Shown: positions 1 through 9,824, numbered from the stretch's first letter. The stretch: 64,000 nucleotides of DNA from Haliea sp. (GCA_016704305.1 JADJAL010000006.1:153708-217707), one strand, 5' to 3'. The notes: generated by a model not told the origin, from the sequence alone. Made by a program: numbers and translations.

Positions 1-663
1 CTGCCGGTGCTGGTGTGCGCGGTGAGGGCGATTACACGGTATTCGGTCAGGTTGGTAATTACTCCAACGCTGAGGCACAAGTGGTCGAAGCTGTGTTGAC
101 TGGAGACGCAAAAACGCACGTAGAATCGATTTCTGAAAGCAACCTGGCTGACAATGGTGGCCAGACTGCGCAGTCGAATACCAACGTACTGTCAACACCA
201 CGCTGACATTGGCATTTGCGGGTGGAGTCGGCGGCGTCATGACCGTTTCCTTTACTGCAGACGTTGATGTCCAGGCGGAAGTATCAGGCGGTGATCTCGG
301 CCTGGCGGGTGCTTCCTCCAGTGCCTCGTTGACGCTGCAAAAGGTGGTGTGACCCTTGCCTCCTGGGCTCCTCAAGGGACAGGCGCCATAACCACTTGTG
401 CTGTTGGCTTGACTTGCGTTGCCACTGAGACCGGTCCTTCGTTGCAAAATACTGCGACCAGCGACGGTGCCGCGAACGTGGTGGCTGGTAGCGGAACCTA
501 CAAGATCGACATTTCGGGCTTGACTGATGGTACTTACACACTGATTCTCGCAACCACAACATCGACAGACTTGATCCGCGATGTACCTGTGCCGGGGACT
601 CTGCTGTTGGTTGGGACTGGGTTGTTGCTGGGTGCACGTGCAGCGCGACGAAGGAAGAGCTAA
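1..663 (+). CDS. PEP-CTERM sorting-domain protein, 5' partial, two frame breaks
   Basis: The 3' part of an exported protein whose start lies before the window. The reading frame runs from base 3, moves to the -1 frame somewhere before about 194, and moves again near 340. One extra A in the CAAAAGG run at 338-344 restores the second junction. The C-terminus is a textbook PEP-CTERM signal: VPVPGTLLLVG, a hydrophobic stretch, then the basic tail RAARRRKS. Established: exosortases recognise this tripartite tail, cut it, and the protein is delivered to the surface polysaccharide. The Ser/Thr/Gly/Ala-rich body has no enzymatic motif that I recognise. Exosortase A is encoded at about 25.3 kb, so this is a probable local substrate. 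The frame breaks look like missing bases, but decay is not excluded. Confidence 0.75.
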
Positions 664-700
664 ACCTTCGATATCTTGATCTAGATAGATTGTTCAATAA

Positions 701-731
701 AAGCCGCCCCTTCTCAGGGGCGGTTTTTTTT
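701..731 (+). terminator. Rho-independent terminator after the PEP-CTERM gene
   Basis: A perfect 8-bp stem, CCGCCCCT (704-711) with AGGGGCGG (716-723), has a TCTC loop and is followed by eight T (724-731). It lies 40 bp after the PEP-CTERM stop codon. The A-rich bases just upstream could also let it work for the minus-strand remnant that ends at 799. Confidence 0.9.
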
Positions 732-798
732 GGCCCAGAGAATTCATCGCAGGAATACTGGCGAGGGCGAGTTATGCGTCTGGACACCCCGCTCAGAT

Positions 799-1152
799 TT
801 AAAAATACCGCTTTAGGCTTATGCCCAAATAGTCGTCTGCCCTGAAATAGTAAAGATTATCTTCCTCGTCAGTGTTGGTAGTGAAGCGGAGTTCCAATTC
901 CAGGGACCAGAATTCACCCAGCCGTCGAGATGCTTCGATGTTACCAAATACAGCCTGCGTGTCCGTATCGTAAAGGATACCGGCGAGTACCATCGTACCG
1001 GGGAGGTCGTTAGCCGTAAGTCGTAGCCCCGCGTAAACCTGTAGCTGCTGTAATCATTACATTTTGGAGGCATAGTTTATCCTGTTCCCGGATTCACCCG
1101 ATGCATCAGCGGCAAAAGTATATCCAATGGCGAAACGGCTGAGCCTTCCACG
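799..1152 (-). pseudogene. Remnant of an outer-membrane beta-barrel protein (C-terminal part)
   Basis: In one minus frame (about 1040 to 799) the peptide has alternating aromatic/polar strands (YAGLRL, FWSLELELRF, NLYYFRADDYLGISLKRYF). It ends in Tyr-Phe, the usual C-terminal signature of a barrel protein. Directly upstream (about 1152 to 1066) another frame reads GRLSRFAIGYTFAADASG, also barrel-like, and then hits stops. No continuous frame or credible start joins the parts. I therefore call a degraded or frameshifted gene rather than a complete short protein. Family and function cannot be assigned. It faces the PEP-CTERM gene across the terminator. Confidence 0.5.
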
Positions 1153-1394
1153 CTGGTTCCAAGGCGATGCAGTTGGATTGGTTAATGAATAGTGTAGTTT
1201 TTTTTGAAAATATGTCGTACTCTGCTGGTTGGCATAAAAAAGAGTAGTTGACTTCCCTGCATGATTTGATCTTCTTAAAGCACTATCGTAACTAGTTGTT
1301 TTTCATACCTGAATTTGATGGCGGATAATATGTTCCACCGCGTTCTTCCGACCCTCATTGCGGGAATGATAATAAAAATTGGAGGGTGACAAAC

Positions 1395-1931
1395 TTGTCA
1401 CTGGAGTTCCGAATCACTCGCGATGGGCAATTGTTGGAGCAGTATTATCAACTGCGTGAACATTGTTTTCGTTCTGAGTTAGGATTGTCGGATTTCGACG
1501 GATCGGAAGACGAACAGGACCGGCGTTCACATATCCTGGTCGCGCTAAGGGAAGGCCGATGCGTGGGTGGGGTCCGGATTTCTTCGCATATCAGTTTGAC
1601 CAGCCAAATTGATTTGCTGGGGCTTAATCAGGAAACGTGTTGCATGTGGGAGCGCTTTGCAATAGATCCCACCATGCGGACATTGTATTTGTTCCGGGAG
1701 TTCAGCATGCATCTTATAGATGCTTCCCGGGAGAGCGGCTACTCGAATGCAATGGTATTGAGCTCGCTTACGAACGCACGATTTTATCGTCGGTGCCATA
1801 CTGCGCTCGGGGTGAAATTTCAAATATACCGCCACGTGCCCCACTGTGCACAGGGTGTTTTTTCCGGTTTGGAGCACTATCTATCGGTGGCTCACCTTGA
1901 ACGGTCCCGGGCGCTCAGAATCGCCGTCTGA
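1395..1931 (+). CDS. Exosortase-associated N-acyltransferase (FeeM / autoinducer-synthase-like GNAT)
   Basis: A protein of about 178 residues resembling the GNAT-fold PEP-CTERM/exosortase-associated acyltransferases, which are related to N-acyl amino acid synthases and LuxI-type enzymes. Supporting motifs are the N-terminal YYQLREHCFRSELG, the central CVGGVRI strand, MWERFAIDP and a C-terminal SLTNARFYRR region. Established for the family: acyl transfer from an acyl-ACP or acyl-CoA to an amine. The substrate here is unknown. Start choice: an in-frame GTG at 1386 directly abuts GGAGG (1381-1385), which is too close. TTG at 1395 has ideal spacing and is preferred. It is followed by prsT on the same strand with a 350-bp gap. 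Confidence 0.55.
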   Translation: MSLEFRITRDGQLLEQYYQLREHCFRSELGLSDFDGSEDEQDRRSHILVALREGRCVGGVRISSHISLTSQIDLLGLNQETCCMWERFAIDPTMRTLYLFREFSMHLIDASRESGYSNAMVLSSLTNARFYRRCHTALGVKFQIYRHVPHCAQGVFSGLEHYLSVAHLERSRALRIAV

Positions 1932-2236
1932 TGCCTCGCTGGAATCAGGAATCGCCCAGGCGGTGCCACACCTGTTGCAATGTCAGGTTCAACCTGTAGT
2001 CTGCCGACAATAGTTGCAATCTCTGGAAGCGTTTCACAGAATTTGCAATTGCCTCGTCGAAGGCAGTCGATACATTCTGCGACCCAAAGCCGAAAAACCG
2101 TACAATCCACACACTGCTGGGTGCACGAAGGCTTTACATCTGCAGGTATGCCATTAGTCTTTGCTGTGCTGCAGAGATCGTAGGTAATAAAATTTGAGTA
2201 ACCTTTCATCTGCATTAATGAGAGAATTTCTGGCAT
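1892..2236 (-). CDS. Candidate small cysteine-rich protein, antisense in the gap before prsT
   Basis: An open frame of 114 codons fills the gap between the acyltransferase and prsT and overlaps the acyltransferase 3' end by 40 bp. It holds three CxxC pairs (CVDC, CIDC, CKFC) plus two extra Cys within about 35 residues. That would suit a zinc ribbon or Fe-S site and is unusual for chance translation. The ATG at 2236 has a weak GGGA upstream. I do not recognise the family, and a spurious frame remains possible. If it is not real, 1932-2285 is a 354-bp intergenic region that should hold the prsT promoter. Confidence 0.3.
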   Translation of the reverse strand: MPEILSLMQMKGYSNFITYDLCSTAKTNGIPADVKPSCTQQCVDCTVFRLWVAECIDCLRRGNCKFCETLPEIATIVGRLQVEPDIATGVAPPGRFLIPARHQTAILSARDRSR

Positions 2237-2285
2237 CAAGTCCCAGGCCCCGGCCTCGAAGTTGAAAAATCTGAGAGTAGGTAGC

Positions 2286-5069
2286 ATGAACGCGAAATTA
2301 CGTAAGGTCTCCGTCCTCTTATTTATCAGTTGCTTGCTCTTTGGGTGCGGCGACGACCTCACGAGTGAAGATTATCTAAATAGAGCGAATGAATACATCA
2401 GCCAGGGCAAAATTGCGGACGCTATTATCGAGCTCAAAAATGCCCTCAGGGAAGATGACAGCAACGGGCGCGCGCGCGCTGCGCTTGGAGACATATATTT
2501 TCGCAGAGGCCAATTTGCAGACGCAGACAAGGAATTGTCGCGGGCGTTGTCATCGCGTATGGACCCATCCACAGTTGTCCCCACACTGGCTCAGGTCCTC
2601 GTGGGATTGGGAGAGTTCAAGCGGTTGGACGAACTGCCGATTGATGGTCTCGATTCTGAAAGTCGCTCGACCCTGCAAGCTGCACAGGGGTTAGCCAAAC
2701 TGATGCAAAACGATATCGACGCAGCGGCTGAACTCATTGATGCCGCTTCACAGAATGAGCCAAGTTCGCCTTACGCCCAAGTGGCGGCAGCGAGAATATC
2801 TATGGTAAAGGGTGATTCCGTTGCGGCTCGCAAGCGCCTGAAAAGTGTCTTGGCGGGCGCTCCAAAGTATGCGCCTGCGTGGTCCTTGTTGGGGGATATT
2901 GAGCGAGCCGAGCACCAGCCTGAAAAAGCTATACAGGCGTACACAAAATCCATCAATCTATCAGGTAGCAATTCTGCGGCCATGTTAAGTCGAGCAATGG
3001 CGCGTATTGAAATGGGAAAATACGAAGGTGCCGCACAAGACCTGAACCGTCTTGAAAAGGGCCATGGTGCAATGAAGCAGCACCCGGGTTTCCAGCTTGC
3101 CCGCGGTATGGTTTATCTTCAGTCCAAGCAAATCGACTCGGCTATTGAGTCGTTCAAGGCGGCCGCGGAATAAGCCGATAGTTTTCCGGAGTCGCTGTAT
3201 TTTCTGGCGCTAATTTATTCGGATAAAGGTCAGAATGAACAGGCGTTAAGTTATATCAATCGCTACCTGGTTGCTGTGCCGGAAAATGCGCCGGGCGCGA
3301 AGTTAGCGGCAAAACTTGAACTGGGAAATAAGAACTTCCTCAATGCGGAAAGACTCCTGCTTCCCGTTGTCGCCAAGAACAAGGACGATATCGAGGCACT
3401 AAATCTTTTGGCAAACGCGCGGATGGCTCAGGGCAATGTCAACGCGGCGGTTGAGCTACTCGCCAGAGTCGTAAAGCTGCAGCCGACATCCAACGCAGCG
3501 AAAGCGCGCCTTGGAGTTGCCTACCTCTCAGGAGGCTCCGAACAACAGGGCATCAAAATACTTAAGGGCATCCTGGCAAAGGATCCCGAGTACGACGAAG
3601 CCGATTCGTTCATCGTTATGCATTACCTGGGTCAAAAGCAGGTCACAAAGGCAATTCAGGCGGCGCAGGCGTATGTAAAACGGAACCCAAGTGCGAGATC
3701 GTATGTACTTTTAGCCCGCACGTATCTGGTGAACTCCGAGACGGAGCAGGCAAAGAGCGCTTTCGATAAGGCTATGGAACTCGAGCCAGGGGACCCTGTC
3801 GCAGGTAGCAGTCTGGCTGAATTCGCACTAATCGATAAGGATTATGGCACGGCTCGTGAGTACTATCAGAAGATCCTTGAGCATCATCCGGACCATATGG
3901 AAACACGGATAAAAGTTGCCGGCACGTTCGCAATGGAAGGCAAGGATGAAGACATGTTGGCAAATCTGGACGCCAGTATGGCGGCATATCCACGCGCGAT
4001 GGAGCCGCCTCTGGTCAAAGCGAGGTATTTCATCGCCAAAGGCCAGGCGGAAAAGGCTATTCCGCTGCTGCAAGCGCTTTCAGACTCACAAAAGAAGCAT
4101 CCCGATGCGTTGGAGACCCAGGCCACCCTCGAATTAGCGACAAGTCGGTTTAATCAAGCTGTGGTTACGATTGGCAGGTTGGTAGACACGGATCCAAACG
4201 TTGCCGAGTATCATTACATGAAATCGAGAGCGTACGCCGGCCTGAATGATAAGGAGAAATATGCCAGTGAACTTGAGCGAACTCTGGAGCTTGATCCCGA
4301 TCATTTCAATGCCAAGGTAGCGGTGGCGCGTCTGGCACTCGGTGCGAACGACACGCTGGTGTTCGAAGATAAGTTATCAGAACTCAAAAAAGTGGCACCC
4401 GACAGCGCTGATGTGGTGCAGCTTGAGGTAGCCTATGCGCACAAGGAGGGAGATCATGAACGCGCGGAACAGCTTCTTCAAGCGCTGTTTAAACGGCAAC
4501 CCAATACGAGCAATGTCATTGCACTCGCCGCGCTGATGCAATCGGTTGGAGATGTAGATCGCGCTGTTGCGCAGCTACTGCGTTGGCTGGAAAAAAATGC
4601 CGATGATGTAGCAGTGCGAGCGCAACTGGCTCAAATTTATATTAGCCGGAATCAGCCAAAGGACGTTATATTTCAGTGCAGGGAGATACTGAGGGTAGAG
4701 CCTGACAATATCGTCGCTCTCAATAATCTGGCCTGGCATCTGACTAAAGATGATCCCAAGCAAGCATTGGTTTACGCTAAACGAGCAGTAGAGTTGGCAC
4801 CGGAATCAAGCTCAGTGCTCGATACGTTGGCTGTGGCGCAGTTGAAGAACAACGACATCGATAAAGCTCGACAGAGTATTGATCTTGCCCTTGCGGCGTC
4901 CCCCAAAAGTCCCGATATACGCTTTCATGAAGCTCAAATCAGGGCGGCAGAGGGCGATAAAAATGGTGCTATTGTCGCGCTGAACTCCCTGTTAAACAGG
5001 GAGGAGGAATTTCTGGAGCGGGATGATGCGAAGGCGTTTCTAAAAGCGTTGAAGTCTGAGGAAGGGTAG
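2286..5069 (+). CDS. prsT: PEP-CTERM system TPR-repeat lipoprotein PrsT, interrupted by an in-frame TAA at 3171
   Basis: A TPR-repeat lipoprotein of the PrsT family, which is encoded beside prsK/prsR in exosortase A organisms. The ATG at 2286 gives a short signal peptide with lipobox LLFGC, followed at once by TPR units to the end. Full length across the stop is 927 codons, right for the family at about 900. Codon 296 is TAA (3171-3173). The same frame continues with good TPR sequence (ADSFPESLYFLALIYSDKG), so this is a nonsense change, not a frameshift. As given, the gene would yield a 295-residue lipoprotein; a downstream product would need reinitiation, for example near 3276. TPR lipoproteins of this kind are thought to act as periplasmic scaffolds; the exact job of PrsT is unproven. 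Confidence 0.85.
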
Positions 5070-5119
5070 CGCCGCGAGTCAAATTTCCTGATGACTTTTT
5101 TGGCGCTTCAAGGCTCAGC

Positions 5120-6475
5120 TCAGACTTTCAAGCCAAGCCTCTCCAATAGTTTGTAGAGAGTAGGCCTGGTAACGCCGAGGGCATTGGCCGCATCTGTTAT
5201 ATTCTGATTGCTGTGGTTCATTGCGCGAATGATGGCCTTGCGCTCTGCCTCATCGCGGACTTCCTTCAGGTTCAGTGGCACTGGCTCCATGGAATTCTCT
5301 GTAAGCTCAAGATCCTCAGGCCGGATCTGGTTGCCGTCAGCCATGATCACAGCCCGTTTGATTCGGCTTTCCAGTTCACGTACGTTGCCTGGCCAGTCGT
5401 AGGTTTCCATCGCAGCGATGGCCTCTGCGGAAAAATTCATAGCGGATCGGTTGTACTCTTTACTCCACACATTCAAGAATGATTTTGCAAGTACCAGAAT
5501 GTCGCTCTCTCGGTCCTTCAGCGGTGGTATCTCAAGCACAATCTCGCTGATTCGGTAGTACAGGTCTTCGCGGAACAATCCTTTCGATATCAGGGCTTGC
5601 AGGTTTTGGTGCGTGGCGCAGATTATTCGTACATCAACGGGTATTTCCTTGCGTCCCCCAATTCGTTCCACGACCCTTTCCTGCAGGAAGCGTAAAAGCT
5701 TGGCTTGCAATTCCATAGGCAAATCGCCTATTTCATCGAGAAATAAAGTACCGCCATCGGCATATTCGATTTTTCCTGGTGTTTGTTTTGCCGCGCCTGT
5801 AAACGCCCCTTTTTCATAGCCAAAGAGTTCACTTTCCAGCAGGCTCTCCGGAATCGCCGCGCAGTTGATGGCAATCAACGCCTTGTGCGCTCGTGGGCTC
5901 AATTCGTGAAGTGCCTGCGCGCAGCGCTCCTTTCCTGTTCCGCTAGCACCTAGCAGCAGGGTAGTGATGTTCGACGGAGCTATTTTTTCGATCATGCGAC
6001 AGATTTTAAGCATCTGCGGGCTGGCAGTGATGATTCCTCGCAACGGCATGTTCTGATCATGTTTTTGCAGTCTGCGATTTTCAATTTCCAGTTCATAAAC
6101 GTGATAAGCGCGCGCCACAAGTAATGCAAGAATTTCCGGGTCTGCTGGCTTTTGGTGAAAGTCATATGCACCCATAGCGATGGCCTTCACGGCATTCGTG
6201 CGGTCATTGTCGCCTGTAACAATAATTACTTTGGCTTCTGGCGTCAGGGCTAGAATCTCGCTGAGTGTGGCGAGCCCCTCAGTCACGCCGCCTGGGTCCG
6301 GTGGAAGGCCGAGGTCGAGCAATACGACTCCAGGTTGAATACGGCGCAGTTGGTTAATGGCCTCCGTGCGATCACCTGTGACAATCACCTCGAAGTCATC
6401 AAAGGCCCAGCGCAACTGGCTTTGTAGCCCTTTGTCATCCTCCACCACCAACAGGTACTTCTTATCGCTTTTCAC
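5120..6475 (-). CDS. prsR: NtrC-family response regulator PrsR
   Basis: A sigma-54-dependent activator of 451 residues and the partner of PrsK in exosortase A systems. The order is receiver (1-120; acidic pocket ED13D14, phospho-acceptor D54 in VVLLDLG, T87, K109), AAA+ domain (Walker A GASGTGKE near residue 180, sigma-54 contact loop GAFTGA, Walker B GGTLFLDEIGDLP), and a C-terminal Fis-type helix-turn-helix (DAANALGVTRPTLYKLL). The start is GTG and overlaps the prsK stop in GTGA, so the pair is translationally coupled. Established: PrsK/PrsR with sigma-54 control PEP-CTERM gene expression. I found no clear -24/-12 promoter inside the window. Confidence 0.93.
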   Translation of the reverse strand: MKSDKKYLLVVEDDKGLQSQLRWAFDDFEVIVTGDRTEAINQLRRIQPGVVLLDLGLPPDPGGVTEGLATLSEILALTPEAKVIIVTGDNDRTNAVKAIAMGAYDFHQKPADPEILALLVARAYHVYELEIENRRLQKHDQNMPLRGIITASPQMLKICRMIEKIAPSNITTLLLGASGTGKERCAQALHELSPRAHKALIAINCAAIPESLLESELFGYEKGAFTGAAKQTPGKIEYADGGTLFLDEIGDLPMELQAKLLRFLQERVVERIGGRKEIPVDVRIICATHQNLQALISKGLFREDLYYRISEIVLEIPPLKDRESDILVLAKSFLNVWSKEYNRSAMNFSAEAIAAMETYDWPGNVRELESRIKRAVIMADGNQIRPEDLELTENSMEPVPLNLKEVRDEAERKAIIRAMNHSNQNITDAANALGVTRPTLYKLLERLGLKV

Positions 6476-8634
6476 GAGATATCTACCTTGTGTGTTGCAT
6501 TCTCATAAGCTTCTATAGTTTCCACCGTGCACGGTATGTAAACGCGAAACAAGGAACCGCATCCAGGGGTGCTTTGTACGTGTATGTTGCCGCCGAGACT
6601 ATGGATGAAGTCGCGGCTTTCAAAAGCTCCGATTCCCATGCCGGTCAGCCCCTTGGTTGAATCAAAGGGCTTGAAGAGGCGATGTCTCACGAACTCTTCG
6701 TCCATTCCGGTACCGCTGTCCTCCACTTCTACTACAGCGGCGCCATGTTCGTGTAACAGGCGAATTATAACTATCCCGCTTTTGTCGGTAGCCTCCTGTG
6801 CATTCTGGACCAGATGACTAAAGACGGTTTGGAGGCGGTCGCGATCGCAGGTTAGCTTAAACCTTCGGTTGGCCAGAATCAGTTTGGGTACTGGTTCCCG
6901 GTGTCGACCTTCGTTGACAACATCTTTCAGTAACTCTGCCAATTCAAATTTTTGTTGTTCCGTCTGCCCAGATCCACTACGCAACTGAGTCATCAACTTA
7001 CTCATTCTCATCACCGTATTGCTGACGGTGCTGACCATGTCATCGATGAACTCAGGGTTATGTTTGTGCTTCTGCGCATTCGCTACCATGAGGGAAAGTT
7101 GAGCAAGAATATTCTTGAGATCGTGAATGACATAAGCCGACAGTCGATTGAACGCTTCAAACTGACGCGACTCGACCAACGCCTTGTCAGCCTGGAATTG
7201 CGCCAGATGGCTGCCTGCCTGCTTTCCGGCCACCTTGAGTAGGTCCCGATCCTCCCAATTAAAATCTCGCAGCAGGTCGGACTCACGCAGCAGTAAAATG
7301 CCTTGTAACCTTTCACCAAACAACAGCGGAATAATAAGCCATGCGCGAGAAATATCAGTGAGCCCTGACGGTAACTCGAGCTTTCTGTATAAGTCGGGAG
7401 CCCTGCGCCATTCGCGTAGATCAATGATCCAGCCTTCCTCTTGTAGCCATAGCGACAAGTCAACCAGATCAATTTCCTTGCTGGGTAGAGGCATCTCCCA
7501 GTTGGCCACGATATTGAATCTTCCATCCTCTGCCTTGCTCCAGAGTATTCCTCCGGGGCTTTTTACGAGATTGGCCACAGCGCGGGTAATGTTTTCGGGA
7601 ATATCGTTCTTGCCACTCGCCAACGTATGCGTGAACTGCAGCCACTCGAGACGGTAGTCGTATTTGTAACTGAAGAAGTTTTTGCTAAGCCATACTCGCG
7701 CACTGGCCCGGATCTGGCCGGAGAAAAGCAATACAACCAGTGTGAGGCCCGCAGCGCATAGAAAAGTGATTTGCAATACACTCCCCCAACTTCCACCCAG
7801 GTAGCGAATAAAATACGCCGCCAATGACATGGTGATCAGGTAGATACCCGATGCCATCAACGTCAGCGAATGAAACGCGACGTGTCGAGAGAGGTGAATA
7901 CCCTGTGGGTTGTCCTGTGCCTCATTGCGATCAGTGCGACTGATGCTGATCGCAATTAAAATCGCAGCCATTGCAGTGACGATACCCCTGGCCTGCCACG
8001 AGTTTCGGTCCAATTGGCGAAACAGTAATGCTTCAGCATACATAAAAAAGTCGTATGCGAACAAAATGCCTAATCCCAGGCAGAGGTGCTTCGTAGCCCA
8101 GAGTTCGCCCTCGTTGCTATTGCGAAAGAACTGTTCCAGCAGCAGTAATCCCACGATGGACATGGCGATCCAAATGCTGAAACTCACATTCAGGGACAGT
8201 GCGTAAACAGACGGTATCCGTTCCACCAAATAATTAGCGCCTGGTTGGGCGATGAGAATCAGGCAGAAGCAGAGGGTGAACCAGGGGATCCAGCGGTTGG
8301 ATGCGAGGATGTGATCTGTGCCTTGGAGTCGGATTCCGATGAGTTTTAAAAGTACGAAAATCCATGCAGCATTCCGTGCCACCTCGGTTAGTTGCATGAG
8401 CAATATCAATGGCGCAGTCAACAGGCTTGATACAGTTACCACCGCAGCCCAGAACACGGTGAGTGCGCTTGCTACCAGAAGTGGATTACCAAGTGGATTA
8501 TTCCGACGGGCGATAAACACGAGGACAACGAGCATGAAATATGCGAGCAAGGCAGTGCCATAGCTGTACAAGCCGATATTGCTGAGTACTGCGGTTTCTG
8601 TCTCTAGTTCCAAACTCATCAATTCGTGGGCCAA
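6472..8634 (-). CDS. prsK: Membrane sensor histidine kinase PrsK
   Basis: A 720-residue kinase of the PrsK family. The first ~300 residues carry about eight hydrophobic membrane segments. A GAF-like sensor region follows (about 320-470). The transmitter has the phospho-acceptor His in YVIHDLKN (about H504), the N box (HLVQNAQEA), G1 (EDSGTGM), F box (FKPFDSTK) and G2 (GMGIGAF). The TTG at 8634 is preceded by a weak GGAA; an ATG at 8619 (MSLELETE) is an equally possible start. It forms an operon with prsR (4-bp overlap) and is divergent from the epimerase gene, with paired inverted repeats between them. Confidence 0.92.
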   Translation of the reverse strand: MAHELMSLELETETAVLSNIGLYSYGTALLAYFMLVVLVFIARRNNPLGNPLLVASALTVFWAAVVTVSSLLTAPLILLMQLTEVARNAAWIFVLLKLIGIRLQGTDHILASNRWIPWFTLCFCLILIAQPGANYLVERIPSVYALSLNVSFSIWIAMSIVGLLLLEQFFRNSNEGELWATKHLCLGLGILFAYDFFMYAEALLFRQLDRNSWQARGIVTAMAAILIAISISRTDRNEAQDNPQGIHLSRHVAFHSLTLMASGIYLITMSLAAYFIRYLGGSWGSVLQITFLCAAGLTLVVLLFSGQIRASARVWLSKNFFSYKYDYRLEWLQFTHTLASGKNDIPENITRAVANLVKSPGGILWSKAEDGRFNIVANWEMPLPSKEIDLVDLSLWLQEEGWIIDLREWRRAPDLYRKLELPSGLTDISRAWLIIPLLFGERLQGILLLRESDLLRDFNWEDRDLLKVAGKQAGSHLAQFQADKALVESRQFEAFNRLSAYVIHDLKNILAQLSLMVANAQKHKHNPEFIDDMVSTVSNTVMRMSKLMTQLRSGSGQTEQQKFELAELLKDVVNEGRHREPVPKLILANRRFKLTCDRDRLQTVFSHLVQNAQEATDKSGIVIIRLLHEHGAAVVEVEDSGTGMDEEFVRHRLFKPFDSTKGLTGMGIGAFESRDFIHSLGGNIHVQSTPGCGSLFRVYIPCTVETIEAYENATHKVDIS

Positions 8635-8659
8635 GTCACGTTCCGCGATAGCGGCGGTA

Positions 8660-8708
8660 CAGGAGAAACACTATACTCCTGCTCCATTAGTGTAAATCCT
8701 GTCAGGAT
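8660..8708. promoter_or_regulatory. Four CAGGA/TCCTG half-sites between prsK and the epimerase gene
   Basis: CAGGAG (8660-8665) faces CTCCTG (8676-8681). Only 14 bp further is the perfect odd palindrome ATCCTG-T-CAGGAT (8696-8708). Both inverted repeats are built from the same CAGGA/TCCTG half-site and occupy the divergent intergenic region. This suggests an operator, or a start-site overlap for a dimeric regulator. No regulator is identified. Confidence 0.4.
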
Positions 8709-8776
8709 ATAAGTGAGATGCGTCGCACACAATAAAAGGCGCGCTCAGTCGGGGAATTATTGCAAGGGGCCATACA

Positions 8777-9811
8777 TTGTCCAGGACTGCCTATGAGGCG
8801 CTAAAACAAGAGTTGTTGGGACGTTCGTTTCGATGGCTCGTAACCGGTGCTGCAGGTTTCATCGGCTCTCATCTGGTAGAGCGACTGTTGATGCTTGAAC
8901 AGGATGTCGTGGGGCTGGATAATTTTGCTACAGGGTTTCGCGTCAATCTTGATCATGTTAGGGAAAATGTTACAGAACAGCAGTGGCGTCGCTTCTCATT
9001 TCTGGAAGCGGATATTTGCGATCTGAGTGCATGCCACTCAGCGTGCGATGGCGTGGACTATGTTCTTCATCAGGCGGCCTTGGGCAGTGTGCCGCGGTCT
9101 GTTGCCGATCCGCTGAGAACCAATCATGCGAACGTCGATGGCTTTCTGAATATGTTGATTGCATCCCGTGACGCGAGTGTCAAGCGATTCGTTTACGCGG
9201 CTTCGTCCTCGACCTACGGCGACCACCCGGGTTTGCCGAAAGTAGAGGACCTTATTGGCAAACCCCTGTCGCCCTACGCGGTAACCAAATACGTAAACGA
9301 ACTTTATGCGACCGTGTTTTCACGCTCGTATGGTATCGACTGTATCGGGCTGCGTTATTTCAATGTGTTTGGGCCGAGGCAAGATCCACAGGGTGCATAC
9401 GCTGCAGTTATCCCGCGATGGTTTGAACAGTTGCGTCAGGGCGTTGCCCCGCAAATAAATGGTGACGGCGAAACTTCCCGGGATTTTTGCTTTATCGATA
9501 ATACCGTGCAAGCGAATTTACTGGCGGCAACCAGCAAAAATCCGGACGCGCGCAATCTTGTGTATAACGTTGCGGTAGGAGGGCGAACTACACTGAATGA
9601 ATTGTTTTATTCGATTCGCGAGCTTCTTTCCCGTGAGGATGCACGGATTTTGCAGATTGGACCGGTGTATGGTGGCTTTAGGGAAGGGGATGTCCGTCAT
9701 TCCCAGGCGGATATCAGCCGGGCTCGTGAATTACTCGGTTACCAACCGACGCATTCAGTCGATCAGGGTCTGGCTGTCACCTGTGAGTGGTTCTTGGTTC
9801 GTAAATCATAA
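8777..9811 (+). CDS. wbpP: UDP-N-acetylglucosamine C4-epimerase (WbpP/TviC-type SDR)
   Basis: An extended short-chain dehydrogenase of the WbpP/TviC group that interconverts UDP-GlcNAc and UDP-GalNAc in the cytoplasm. Visible signatures are the NAD-binding GAAGFIGSHL, the group-specific ALGSVPRS segment, AASSSTYGDHPGLPKVED, and the catalytic Tyr/Lys in SPYAVTKYVNE. Length (344) is normal. The start is TTG at 8777 behind AAGGGG (8764-8769), with good spacing; no better ATG lies upstream. The UDP-GalNAc dehydrogenase follows after 13 bp, so the two genes make UDP-GalNAcA together, as in the Vi antigen and Pseudomonas O6 pathways. Confidence 0.9.
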   Translation: MSRTAYEALKQELLGRSFRWLVTGAAGFIGSHLVERLLMLEQDVVGLDNFATGFRVNLDHVRENVTEQQWRRFSFLEADICDLSACHSACDGVDYVLHQAALGSVPRSVADPLRTNHANVDGFLNMLIASRDASVKRFVYAASSSTYGDHPGLPKVEDLIGKPLSPYAVTKYVNELYATVFSRSYGIDCIGLRYFNVFGPRQDPQGAYAAVIPRWFEQLRQGVAPQINGDGETSRDFCFIDNTVQANLLAATSKNPDARNLVYNVAVGGRTTLNELFYSIRELLSREDARILQIGPVYGGFREGDVRHSQADISRARELLGYQPTHSVDQGLAVTCEWFLVRKS

Positions 9812-9824
9812 GGGTTATTAGTGC

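Noticed and set aside
5068..5107. Inverted repeat AGCGCC...GGCGCT between prsT and prsR
   Set aside because: The loop is 28 nt and no T-tract follows the stem, so I could not support a terminator.
8740..8775. Possible sigma-54 promoter (CGGGGAATTATTGCA) before the epimerase gene
   Set aside because: The GG and GC elements are 9 bases apart instead of the required 10, and the site would be too close to the TTG start at 8777.
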